A stretch of 64,000 bases of DNA, from positions 3,293,501-3,357,500 of the forward strand of contig NZ_CP060131.1 in NCBI RefSeq assembly GCF_014235185.1, in the 5' to 3' direction. Position numbers and translations under genes: made by a program. The notes beneath the pieces were generated by a model. That model did not search any database. It saw only the letters and a list, made by a program, of their open reading frames with translations, and had not been told where the DNA came from. This DNA is from Pseudonocardia petroleophila (GTDB lineage: Bacteria > Actinomycetota > Actinomycetes > Mycobacteriales > Pseudonocardiaceae). Shown piece after piece: positions 36,914-44,964 of this stretch. Every line of letters begins with the position of its first letter. Positions within the stretch are counted from its first letter, which is position 1.

Positions 36914-38662
36914 TCAGCGGGGTGCGGACCAGGCCTTCCACAGCGCCGCGTAGGGGCCACCGGCGGCCACCAGCTCGGCGTGCGGGCCGGTCTCGACGAT
37001 CCGGCCCTTGTCCAGCACGACGACGCGGTCGGCTGCCGCGGCCTGGGTGAGCCGGTGCGCGATGACCACGGCGGTGCGCCCGGCCAGCGCGGCGTCGGCG
37101 GCCACCTCCAGCACGCGCGCCCCGGCGCTGCCGGCCTCCGCGGTGGCCTCGTCCAGCACCGCGACGGCCGGATCGGCCAGCACCAGCCGGGCCAGCGCGA
37201 GCTGCTGCGCCACGGTGGCGCCCAGCTCGGTGCCGCCGTCGCCGACGACCTCGTCGAGGTCCAGTGCGGCGCCGACGGTGCCGAGCACCGCGACCAGCTC
37301 GGCGTCGGTGGCCCCGGGGCGGGCCAGGCGCAGGTTGTCGGCCACCGTGCCGGCGAAGACGTGCACCTCCTGCGTGACGACGGCGACGTGGCGCCGCGGG
37401 TGCTCCAGCGCGTCGAGCGGCACGCCCCCGATCTCGACGGTGCCCGCCTGCGGGACCTGGGCCCCGGCCAGCACCGCGCCCAGCGTCGTCTTGCCCGCGC
37501 CGCTGGGCCCCACCACGGCGACCCGCTCCCCGGGCGCGATCTCCAGGTCGATCCCGTGCAGCACCTCGGGCCCGCCGTCGTAGGAGTGCCGGACGCCGGT
37601 CAGCCGCACCGAGCCGTCCCGCGGCCGCCGCGGGCTCGCCGGTGCGGGCGGCACCGGCATGTCGGTGACGCCGACGAGCCGGGCCAGGGCCGCCCCGGCC
37701 GACTGCGCCTCGTCGAGGAGGTAGAGCAGCTCGCCGATCGGGTCGAACAGGCGCAGGAAGTACAGCACCGCCGCGGTGGCCGCGCCGACGGTGACGGCGT
37801 CGGCGCGCACCAGCCAGAACCCGACGACGAGCAGCGACAGCACGCCCGTCAGCTCCGCGCCGTTGAGCACGAACCCGAACTTGGACTGCGCCCGCATCGC
37901 GCGCAGCGACGCCGTCACGGCCGCGGCGGAGTCGCCCGCGATCCGGGTGAGCAGCGGGACGCGCAGCCGGTGCGCGCGCACCGTCGCCGCCCCGCCCACG
38001 CCGGCCAGCAACGACTGCGTCCGCCGCCCCTCCGCGGCCCGCTCCGCGGCGTAGAGCGGCCCGGAGACGCGGACGTACCAGCGCGTGACGAGGATCCAGA
38101 TCGGCAGCGGGACCAGCCCGGCCAGTGCGAGGCGCCAGTCGAGCAGCGCGAGCCCGACGAGCGTCAGCCCGACGTCGAGCGCGGCGATGACCAGCAGCGG
38201 GATCGCCAGCCGGACGCCCTCGGAGATGACGGAGATGTCGCCGCTCACGCGCTGCAGCAGGTCGCCGGACCCGGCGCGCTCGACGTCGGCGATGCGGACC
38301 CGCAGCGCGCGGTGCACCACGCGCTCCCGCAGCCCGGCCAGCACCAGCTCGCCGAGCCGGGCCACCAGCACGGTGCCGCCGGCCGACAGCAGGGCGCGCG
38401 CGACCAGCGCGGCGAGGATGCCGAGGGCGAACAGGTCGACCGAGCCGGTCGCCCCGCCCCCGATCACCGCGTCGACGATCGCGCCGAGCAGGGCGGGCAC
38501 GGCCAGGATCGCGACCGCCGCCGCGACGAGGGTGAGCACGGTCCCGGCGATCAGCAGCCGGTGCGGGCGGATCAGCGCGGCGACCGAGCGCCGGGTGCGG
38601 GCCGCGGTCGCGATGGGGAGCAGTGCGGTGGTCCCGGGGACGGGGGTGCCGGGAGCGGTCAC
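36914..38662 (-). CDS. ABC exporter half-transporter, catalytic-Walker subunit
   Basis: A 582-residue fusion of a six-helix exporter membrane domain (about 30-310) and an ATPase domain. Walker A is intact (VVGPSGAGKTTLG) and Walker B keeps the catalytic Glu (VAVLDEAT), with a switch histidine in VIAHRLTQ. The signature LSGGQ is degenerate: the position reads LGATVAQQLALAR. Together with the upstream subunit, which has the reverse defects, it forms a heterodimer with one consensus ATP site. The GTG overlaps the stop of the partner gene (GTGA). Substrate unknown; drug or peptide export is typical. Confidence 0.9.
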   Translation of the reverse strand: MTAPGTPVPGTTALLPIATAARTRRSVAALIRPHRLLIAGTVLTLVAAAVAILAVPALLGAIVDAVIGGGATGSVDLFALGILAALVARALLSAGGTVLVARLGELVLAGLRERVVHRALRVRIADVERAGSGDLLQRVSGDISVISEGVRLAIPLLVIAALDVGLTLVGLALLDWRLALAGLVPLPIWILVTRWYVRVSGPLYAAERAAEGRRTQSLLAGVGGAATVRAHRLRVPLLTRIAGDSAAAVTASLRAMRAQSKFGFVLNGAELTGVLSLLVVGFWLVRADAVTVGAATAAVLYFLRLFDPIGELLYLLDEAQSAGAALARLVGVTDMPVPPAPASPRRPRDGSVRLTGVRHSYDGGPEVLHGIDLEIAPGERVAVVGPSGAGKTTLGAVLAGAQVPQAGTVEIGGVPLDALEHPRRHVAVVTQEVHVFAGTVADNLRLARPGATDAELVAVLGTVGAALDLDEVVGDGGTELGATVAQQLALARLVLADPAVAVLDEATAEAGSAGARVLEVAADAALAGRTAVVIAHRLTQAAAADRVVVLDKGRIVETGPHAELVAAGGPYAALWKAWSAPR

Positions 38663-40302
38663 GACAGCACCGCCGCCCGGTAGCGCGGGTCCCCGGTCAG
38701 CTCCGCGTGGGTGCCTGCGGCGACCACCGCGCCGTCCTCGACGAGCAGCACGCGGCGGCAGCGGGCCAGCAGCGCGGGGCTGGAGGTGAGCAGCAGCGTG
38801 GTGCGCCCGGCCCGCAGCCGCGCGAGTCCGTCGGCGATGCGGTGCTCGGTGGCGGCGTCGACGGCGGTGGTCGGGTCGTGCAGCACCAGCACCGGCGCGT
38901 GCGCGGCGAGCGCCCTGGCCAGCACGAGCCGCTGGCGCTGCCCGCCGGAGAGGGTGCGGCCGCGTTCGGTGAGCTCGGCGTCGAGGCCGCCGGGGAGGGC
39001 GTCGAGGACCTCGTCGGCGCCGGCCGCGGCGAGCACGGCCGGGTCGGTGCCGGTGTTGGCGCCGACCGTGCCCTCGAACAGCGTGGCGTCGTGGCGGTCG
39101 ACGAGCACCGCGCGGCGGGCCTCGTCGAGGTCGACGTCGGCGAGGTCGACGCCGTCCAGGGTGACGGGCCCGTCCAGCCCGGCCCCGCCGCCCGGGTCGC
39201 GGTCGCGGGCCAGCACGTCGAGCAGGGCCGCGGCGTCGGCAGCGGACAGGGTGACGACGCCGACGTGCTCGCCCGCGGCGACGTCGACGCCGCCCACGCG
39301 GAGGGCGCCGGCGGGGTCGGCGGGCAGGACGGCGGTCCCGGCGCGCACGGCGGGCGGGGACCCGAGCAGCGCGGCGACCCGGTGGGCGGACCCGCGCGCC
39401 CCGGCGAGCAGGGGCCCCACCTCGGTGAGCCGCTCCAGCGGCCCGATCAGGAACTGGGCGAGCCCGACGGCGGCCACCAGCTCGCCGACGCTGATCGTGC
39501 CGTCGAGGGCGAGCCGCCCGCCCAGCCACGCGACGACGACGAGGAACAGCCCGGTGATCACCCCGGTCGCCGCGGTGTAGCCGCCCTCGAAGCGCACCGC
39601 GGCGAGCCGGGCGCCCAGCGCGGTGCGGCTCGCGCGGCGGTAGGTCTCGCCCGCGGCCTCCTCCGCGCCGATGCCCTTGATCACCCGCAGCCCGGTGACG
39701 AGGTCGGTGGCCACCCCGGTCGCCGTGGCCAGCGTCTCCTGCTCGGCCTCCGCCCGTCCGACGAGCGGCCCGGCCAGCAGGCGGGACGCGACCAGCACCA
39801 GCGGTACCCCGGCCAGCACGACGAGCCCCAGCAGGAGCGAGGCGCTGACGAGCACGACCGCGCCACCGACGAGCGCGGCGAGGGCGGCGACCGCGGTGAC
39901 GACCGCCGCGCTGACCAGCCCGGCCCGGTCGGCGTCGGACCCGGCCAGGCTGACCTGCTCGCCGGAGCGCCCCGGCGCGCCGCCGGCCGGGTCCAGCACG
40001 CGCCGGGTGACGTCGAGCCGGATCTCGTGCGCGCCCTGCTTCTCGGCGCGGACCGTCAGCCAGTACCCGCCGTACGCGCTGGTGGCGAGCACGAGGAACA
40101 CCCCGACCACCGCGGTGGACCAGCGCAGCAGGGCCGAGACGTCGCCCGTGGACACCGCGAGGTCGATCACGATCCCGACGACGACCGGCACGGCCGCCTC
40201 GGACAGCTGGTGGCCGGCGACCAGCACCGAGGCGGCGACCAGGTCGCGGCGCTGCCCGCGGGCGGCGCCGCGGAGGACGGAGCCGGCGCTGGAGGGAGGC
40301 AC
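38659..40302 (-). CDS. ABC exporter half-transporter, degenerate-Walker subunit
   Basis: A 547-residue membrane-plus-ATPase protein. The signature is canonical (LSGGQRQRLVLARAL) but Walker A is unrecognisable (the position reads GVVTLSAADAAALLDVLA, lacking the GxGKS/T lysine) and Walker B ends HDP instead of DE. It is therefore probably the regulatory half of a heterodimeric exporter and is coupled by four-base overlap to the competent half. GTG at 40302; TAGCCT ends 6 bases upstream, so a leaderless promoter may exist even though the small protein gene ends only 32 bases away. Confidence 0.9.
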   Translation of the reverse strand: MPPSSAGSVLRGAARGQRRDLVAASVLVAGHQLSEAAVPVVVGIVIDLAVSTGDVSALLRWSTAVVGVFLVLATSAYGGYWLTVRAEKQGAHEIRLDVTRRVLDPAGGAPGRSGEQVSLAGSDADRAGLVSAAVVTAVAALAALVGGAVVLVSASLLLGLVVLAGVPLVLVASRLLAGPLVGRAEAEQETLATATGVATDLVTGLRVIKGIGAEEAAGETYRRASRTALGARLAAVRFEGGYTAATGVITGLFLVVVAWLGGRLALDGTISVGELVAAVGLAQFLIGPLERLTEVGPLLAGARGSAHRVAALLGSPPAVRAGTAVLPADPAGALRVGGVDVAAGEHVGVVTLSAADAAALLDVLARDRDPGGGAGLDGPVTLDGVDLADVDLDEARRAVLVDRHDATLFEGTVGANTGTDPAVLAAAGADEVLDALPGGLDAELTERGRTLSGGQRQRLVLARALAAHAPVLVLHDPTTAVDAATEHRIADGLARLRAGRTTLLLTSSPALLARCRRVLLVEDGAVVAAGTHAELTGDPRYRAAVLS

Positions 40303-40334
40303 GGGCTGAGGCTAGCCTGCCCAATCGTCGTCGC

Positions 40335-40574
40335 CTACTGGATAGGGGACCCCGGGGGCGGCAGGCGGAACGTGCGCTGCGGCTCCACCGCCGCCACGCC
40401 GAGCACGGCCCCGAGCGCGGTGCGCAGGTCGCCGGTGTCGATCGAGCCGGTGATCACCCCGATCGGGGCGAGCACCTGCTGGACGTGCATCCCGGCCGCG
40501 CGGCAGCGGTCGGCGACCTCCTCGATCCGGGCCACGTGCTCGTCGTCGACCGACACGCTGACCTGCTCGCTCAC
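40335..40574 (-). CDS. Free-standing subtilisin-propeptide-like (I9-like) small protein
   Basis: A 79-residue protein with a predicted beta-alpha-beta-beta-alpha-beta pattern: VSVSVDDEHVARIEEVADRC, then MHVQQVLAPIGVITGSI, then LRTALGAVLGVAAVEPQR. The order and the IGxITG / GVxxVE elements resemble the I9 inhibitor propeptide of subtilases. It lies 23 bases downstream of a subtilisin-like protease gene on the same strand, so a chaperone or inhibitor of that protease is the likeliest role. Homologues are often labelled ketohydroxyglutarate aldolase, but it is far too short for an aldolase and lacks its catalytic lysine context. GTG start with ggaggag upstream. Confidence 0.62.
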   Translation of the reverse strand: MSEQVSVSVDDEHVARIEEVADRCRAAGMHVQQVLAPIGVITGSIDTGDLRTALGAVLGVAAVEPQRTFRLPPPGSPIQ

Positions 40575-40597
40575 GGCGCTCTCCTCCGGTGGACGGC

Positions 40598-41845
40598 TCA
40601 GGCGGGCGGGGGTGCCTGCACCAGGCCGGCGCCCACGTCGTCGGACGGCAGCGGCAGCCGGGACGCGCCGCGGACCAACGCCCCCCAGAGTGCCTCACCG
40701 CGGGCCCCGGTGCGCTGGGCCCACAGCGCCGCGATGCCGGCGACGTGCGGCGTCGCCATGCTGGTGCCGGAGATCGTCGAGTAGCGCTCGGGCATCGGCC
40801 ACGCCGAGTAGACGTCGACGCCGGGTGCGGCCAGGTCGACCTGCCCGCCGTCGACGCCCGAGCTGCGCGCCGAGAACGGGGCGACGGCCAGCGTGTTGTC
40901 GACCGCCCCGACCGCCATGATCGACGGGCTGTTGGCCGGGACGCCGACGAAACCGGGGTCGCCGTTCTCCCGGTCGGCGTTGTTGCCCGCGGCCGCGATG
41001 ACGAGCGTGCCGGCGGCCAGTGCGCGCCGCCCGACGGCCTCGTAGACCGACGAGACCTCGTCGACGTCGGCCCCGAGCGACATCGAGATGATCTGGGCGC
41101 CGTTCTCGACCGCCCAGTTCATCCCGGCGAGGATCTCCGCGTCGGTGCCGGAGCCCGCGTCGCCGAGCACCTTGCCGGCGAGGATGCGGGCCTCGTGCGC
41201 CACGCCGTAGCGGGGGCCGGTCTCCGGGGTCAGCGCGCCGCAGGAGGTGCCGATGCAGTGCGTGCCGTGGCCGTTGGCGTCCTGCGCGGTCTCGCCCTCG
41301 ACGAACGACTGCGCGAGGACGTCGCGGCCGACGAAGTCGGGGTGCTCCAGGTCGAGGCCGGTGTCGAGCACCGCGACCGTGATGCCCGCCCCGGACTCCG
41401 CGACGGTCGCGGCGTTCGTGACCTGCAGGCCCCAGGTCAGCTCGGCGGTGTCCTCCGCGACGGGCTCGGCCGCCTCCTCCACGGGGACGTCGACGGCCTG
41501 CGCGTGCAGGAACGCCGCGGCGTCGGCGAAGCCCCGCAGGTACTCCTCCGACAGCGAGCCGCGCACGTGGTAGACCCGCTCGGGCTCCGCCGCCACGATC
41601 CGCCGGTCGGCGATCATCGTGGTGACGGCGTCGGTGTCGGTGGCGTCGACGGGGACGATCGCGACGCCGAGCGCGGGGAACAGCAGCGGACCCCCGCCCG
41701 CCCCGGCCGTGGTGGACCCGGTCATCTCGGCCAGCGCGGAGCGCGCGGCGTCGGGATCGGCGTGCAGGTCGTCGGCGAGGACGAGGACCAGGCGCCCGGT
41801 CAGCTGGTCGGGCCACGTCGTGGCGCCGTCGGTGAGCAACTGCAT
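40598..41845 (-). CDS. S8 family serine peptidase (subtilisin-like), apparently cytoplasmic
   Basis: A 415-residue subtilase. Residues about 15-95 resemble an I9 propeptide (LVLVLADDLHADPDAAR to AAEPERVYHV). The catalytic triad is intact: Asp in VAVLDTGLD (about 157), His in NGHGTHCIGTSCG (about 192) and Ser in GTSMATPHVAG (about 358), with oxyanion Asn in AAAGNN. There is no signal peptide (MQLLTDGATTWPDQLTG), so it probably works inside the cell or leaves by another route. The small I9-like gene and a two-gene ABC exporter follow on the same strand. ATG at 41845; divergent from truB by 63 bases. Confidence 0.88.
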   Translation of the reverse strand: MQLLTDGATTWPDQLTGRLVLVLADDLHADPDAARSALAEMTGSTTAGAGGGPLLFPALGVAIVPVDATDTDAVTTMIADRRIVAAEPERVYHVRGSLSEEYLRGFADAAAFLHAQAVDVPVEEAAEPVAEDTAELTWGLQVTNAATVAESGAGITVAVLDTGLDLEHPDFVGRDVLAQSFVEGETAQDANGHGTHCIGTSCGALTPETGPRYGVAHEARILAGKVLGDAGSGTDAEILAGMNWAVENGAQIISMSLGADVDEVSSVYEAVGRRALAAGTLVIAAAGNNADRENGDPGFVGVPANSPSIMAVGAVDNTLAVAPFSARSSGVDGGQVDLAAPGVDVYSAWPMPERYSTISGTSMATPHVAGIAALWAQRTGARGEALWGALVRGASRLPLPSDDVGAGLVQAPPPA

Positions 41846-41908
41846 GCCCGTGACCCTTCCGCACCCGGGCGCCGCTGTCAGTCCGGGACCTGTGCAGAAT
41901 CGCCGCGT

Positions 41909-42793
41909 GTGACCCCTCCTCCGCCCTCCGGCCTGGTCGTCGTCGACAAGCCCGGCGGTCTGACCTCGCACGACGTCGTCGGCCGGCTGCGCCGGATCCT
42001 GCGCACCCGCAAGGTCGGGCACGCCGGCACGCTCGACCCCATGGCCACCGGCGTCCTGGTCTGCGGGATCGGGCGCGGCACCAAGCTGCTCGGCCACCTC
42101 GCGCTCGACACCAAGGCCTACACCGCGACGATCCGCCTCGGCGCGGCCACGGCCACCGACGACGCCGAGGGCGAGACGCTGTCCACCGCCGACGCCTCCG
42201 GCGTCACCGACGCGGCGGTCGCGGCCGGGATCGCCGCCCTGACCGGCGACATCTCCCAGGTGCCCAGCTCGGTCAGCGCGATCAAGGTCGACGGGCAGCG
42301 GGCGTACGCGCGGGTGCGGGCGGGGGAGGAGGTCGTGCTGGCGGCGCGCCCGGTGACGGTGTCGGCGTTCACCCTGCTCGCGCGCCGCGGCGACGACCTC
42401 GACGTGGCCGTCGAGTGCACGTCGGGCACCTACGTCCGGGCGCTGGCCCGCGACCTCGGCGCCGGGCTGGGCGTCGGCGGCCACCTCACCGCGCTGCGCC
42501 GCACGCGCGTCGGCCCGTTCGACCTCGGCCACGCCCGGACCCTGGAGCAGCTCGACGCCGACCCGACCCTGTCGCTCCCGCTCGACGACGCCGTCGCCGT
42601 CGCCTTCCCGCGCCGCGACCTGGCGGCGGCCGACGCCGAGGACGTGCGGCACGGCCGGCCGCTGCCGCCCTCCGGGCTGGCGGGGGTGCACGGCGTGTTC
42701 GCCCCGGACGGCCGGGTGCTGGCGCTGATGGCCGACCGCGGGGACGCGGCCCGGTCGGTGGTGGTGCTGGCCCCGGCGAACGAGGGCCCGTAG
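41909..42793 (+). CDS. truB: tRNA pseudouridine(55) synthase TruB
   Basis: A 294-residue pseudouridine synthase. It has SGLVVVDKPGGLTSHDVVGRLRR, catalytic Asp in HAGTLDPMATGVLVCGIG (about residue 42), KAYTATIRLG and the TruB motif ECTSGTYVRALARDLG, plus a C-terminal PUA-like segment. It modifies U55 in the T loop of tRNA. GTG at 41909, with CAGAAT ending 8 bases upstream, suggests a leaderless transcript. Followed by ribF as in most Gram-positives. Confidence 0.95.
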   Translation: MTPPPPSGLVVVDKPGGLTSHDVVGRLRRILRTRKVGHAGTLDPMATGVLVCGIGRGTKLLGHLALDTKAYTATIRLGAATATDDAEGETLSTADASGVTDAAVAAGIAALTGDISQVPSSVSAIKVDGQRAYARVRAGEEVVLAARPVTVSAFTLLARRGDDLDVAVECTSGTYVRALARDLGAGLGVGGHLTALRRTRVGPFDLGHARTLEQLDADPTLSLPLDDAVAVAFPRRDLAAADAEDVRHGRPLPPSGLAGVHGVFAPDGRVLALMADRGDAARSVVVLAPANEGP

Positions 42794-42867
42794 CGGCGGG
42801 GCGGGCCGCGTGGTCGACGGGACCGCGTGATCGACGGGGGCGGCGGGCGGGGTCGCGGCGCGGTCCG

Positions 42868-42873
42868 TAGGCT
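42868..42873 (+). promoter_or_regulatory. -10 box for leaderless ribF
   Basis: TAGGCT ends 7 bases before the GTG at 42881 and no Shine-Dalgarno intervenes. The same hexamer at the same distance precedes dapB. Confidence 0.5.
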
Positions 42874-42880
42874 CCGGGAC

Positions 42881-43804
42881 GTGGAGCGCTGGCGTGGGCT
42901 GGACGCCGTACCGACCGGCTGGGGCCGCAGCGTCGTCACCGTCGGGGTGTTCGACGGCATGCACCGCGGCCACCAGCAGCTCGTGGCGCGCGCGGTGGAG
43001 CGGGGGAGCGAGCGGGGCCTGCCCGCGGTGCTCGTGACGTTCGACCCGCACCCCGCCGAGCTGGTCCGCCCGGGCAGCCACCCGGCGAGCCTCACCACGC
43101 TGCGCCGCCGCGCCGAGCTGGCCGAGGAGCTGGGCATGGACGCGTTCTGCGTCCTCCCGTTCACCCCGGAGCTCGCCCGCACCGAACCGGCCGCGTTCGC
43201 CCACCACGTGCTGGTGGAGCGGCTGCACGCGGCCGTCGTCGTGGTCGGGCAGAACTTCCGGTTCGGCCACCACGCCGCGGGCGACGTCGCGCTGCTCACC
43301 GAGCTGGGGCAGCGCTTCGGGTTCGCCGTCGAGGGCCTCGACCTCACCGGCGACGACGGCGTCACCTTCTCCTCCACCTACGTGCGCGCCTGCATCGACG
43401 CGGGCGACGTCGAGGCCGCCGCGGCCGCGCTCGGCCGACCGCACCGCGTCGAGGGCGTGGTGGTCCACGGTGCGCGCCGGGGACGTGACCTGGGCTTCCC
43501 CACCGCGAACGTCTCCAGCGCCCCGCACACCGCGCTGCCCGCCGACGGCGTCTACGCCGGGCGGTTCGCGATCGGCGACCGCCTGCTGCCCACCGCGATC
43601 TCGGTCGGCACGAACCCCACCTTCTCCGGGCGGGTCAAGACGCTCGAGGCCTACGTGCTCGACGTCGACGAGGACTTCTACGGCCACGAGGTCGCCGTCG
43701 ACATCACCCACCGGCTGCGCGGCCAGGAGACTTACACCGACGTCGACGCGCTGATCGCGCAGATGCACCGCGACGTGGCGCGCACCCGGGAACTGGTCGG
43801 CTGA
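42881..43804 (+). CDS. ribF: Bifunctional riboflavin kinase / FAD synthetase RibF
   Basis: A 307-residue bifunctional enzyme. The N-terminal FMN adenylyltransferase domain has VTVGVFDGMHRGHQQLV and VGQNFRFGHHAAGDVALL; the C-terminal riboflavin kinase domain has GRDLGFPTANVS, GVYAGRFA and TNPTF. It makes FMN then FAD, which the several flavoproteins in this window need. The GTG is supported by the leaderless -10 box. A 6-bp hairpin (CCCCGT/ACGGGG at 43808-43825) follows its stop. Confidence 0.95.
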   Translation: MERWRGLDAVPTGWGRSVVTVGVFDGMHRGHQQLVARAVERGSERGLPAVLVTFDPHPAELVRPGSHPASLTTLRRRAELAEELGMDAFCVLPFTPELARTEPAAFAHHVLVERLHAAVVVVGQNFRFGHHAAGDVALLTELGQRFGFAVEGLDLTGDDGVTFSSTYVRACIDAGDVEAAAAALGRPHRVEGVVVHGARRGRDLGFPTANVSSAPHTALPADGVYAGRFAIGDRLLPTAISVGTNPTFSGRVKTLEAYVLDVDEDFYGHEVAVDITHRLRGQETYTDVDALIAQMHRDVARTRELVG

Positions 43805-43854
43805 GTTTCCCCGTTCGCCCACGGGGAGCGGGGCCCGGGTGCCAGCATCGGGCC

Positions 43855-44373
43855 ATGAGCGCAGCCGAGGAGTTCGCCGACAACCGCGCGCGCCAGGCCG
43901 AGCTCTACGGCGCCCCGCTGGGCGACCGCGTCCGCGGGCTGCTCGCCGTGCTCGGCGTCTCCCAGGCCCGGCTGGCCCGCACGCTCGGGATCAGCCCGGC
44001 GATGCTGAGCCAGCTCGCGAGCGGGCGGCGGGTCAAGATCGGCAGCCCGGCCGTGCTGGCCCGGCTGCAGCTGCTCGACCACCGGTGCGCGGCGCTGCAG
44101 CCCCCGCTGGCGCCGCGGGCGGTGGAGACCCTGCTGGCCGACGTGACGCGGGCGCAGCTGCGGTGGTCGCCGGTCACCGGGCCCGCCGACGACGCGGCGC
44201 CCCCGCCCCGCCCGCCCGCGGCGGCGCCGCGGTGCCCGGGACCGGCGTCGGCCGCCGACGCCCTGCGCCGCCTCGCCGCCCCCGCCCGGCTCGCCGCCGC
44301 CGCGGCCGCGCTCGGGCCGGGGTTCCCCGAGCTGGCCGAGGTGCTGCGCCAGGCGGCGGGACGACCGGGCTGA
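43855..44373 (+). CDS. Helix-turn-helix DNA-binding protein
   Basis: A 172-residue protein with an XRE-like helix-turn-helix at about 25-65 (RGLLAVLGVSQARLARTLGISPAMLSQLASGRR), then a Pro/Ala-rich linker and a short C-terminal helical segment (ADALRRLAAPARLAAAAAAL). Target unknown. It lies between ribF and rpsO, where many Actinobacteria carry a similar gene. ATG with no Shine-Dalgarno; CAGCAT ends 6 bases upstream, again leaderless-like. Confidence 0.78.
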   Translation: MSAAEEFADNRARQAELYGAPLGDRVRGLLAVLGVSQARLARTLGISPAMLSQLASGRRVKIGSPAVLARLQLLDHRCAALQPPLAPRAVETLLADVTRAQLRWSPVTGPADDAAPPPRPPAAAPRCPGPASAADALRRLAAPARLAAAAAALGPGFPELAEVLRQAAGRPG

Positions 44374-44397
44374 CCAGGGGTGCCCGGTTCCCGGCTG

Positions 44398-44403
44398 GTA
44401 ACG
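44398..44403 (+). promoter_or_regulatory. Probable -10 box of rpsO
   Basis: TAACGT fits TAnnnT and would give a 5' leader of about 100 bases before rpsO. The leader is long enough for the autogenous S15-binding structure known in several phyla, though I could not fold one with confidence. Confidence 0.4.
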
Positions 44404-44508
44404 TGGCGCGTTGGGTCCGGCTGCAGTCCGTGGCGGCCGTGACCGTCTTCCGCGCACATCACCACCGGTGCCCGGGCCGCACGGCACAGCAACGAAAGAG
44501 GACAGACC

Positions 44509-44778
44509 GTGGCACTCGACGCCGCACAGAAGAAGACCGTGCTCGACCAGTACGCCACCCACGAGGGTGACACCGGATCCCCCGAGGCGCAGATCGCCCT
44601 GCTGACCAAGCGGATCGTCGACCTCACCGAGCACCTCAAGATGCACAAGCACGACCACCACTCCCGTCGCGGGCTGCTGCTGCTCGTCGGCCGCCGCCGC
44701 CGGCTCATCAAGTACCTCCGCGAGGTCGACGTCGCGCGCTACCGGTCGCTCATCGAGCGCCTCGGCATCCGCCGCTGA
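44509..44778 (+). CDS. rpsO: 30S ribosomal protein S15
   Basis: An 89-residue S15: [30 protein letters not shown] and [21 protein letters not shown] are signature sequences for 16S rRNA binding at the three-way junction. GTG start preceded by aaagagga. It is followed by a 12-bp stem terminator and pnp, the conserved rpsO-pnp order. Confidence 0.97.
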   Translation: MALDAAQKKTVLDQYATHEGDTGSPEAQIALLTKRIVDLTEHLKMHKHDHHSRRGLLLLVGRRRRLIKYLREVDVARYRSLIERLGIRR

Positions 44779-44784
44779 CCCCCC

Positions 44785-44813
44785 GGGCCGGGCCGCCCCG
44801 CGCGGCCCGGCCC
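44785..44813 (+). terminator. Strong GC hairpin between rpsO and pnp
   Basis: A perfect 12-bp stem (GGGCCGGGCCGC at 44785-44796, GCGGCCCGGCCC at 44802-44813) with a 5-base loop lies 6 bases after the rpsO stop and is followed by gttcaa. It is a likely intrinsic terminator or partial terminator. Confidence 0.7.
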
Positions 44814-44894
44814 GTTCAACTCCATCCCGCCACACCACCCCGGCCACGATCCGCCGGTCCTCGGTAGTGGCCCCCGGGGCAGGTGTCCCGAGGG

Positions 44895-44906
44895 CTTCGA
44901 TCGAAG
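44895..44906 (+). promoter_or_regulatory. Palindrome in the pnp leader
   Basis: CTTCGATCGAAG is a perfect 12-bp palindrome 59 bases before the pnp start. In other bacteria pnp leaders contain hairpins used for autoregulation by RNase III and PNPase; the same role here is only inferred. Confidence 0.3.
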
Positions 44907-44964
44907 GCCGGCCAGACGAGGGATCGACGGGGCAGTGGCATCCCATCTCAGAGGAGATGCACCC

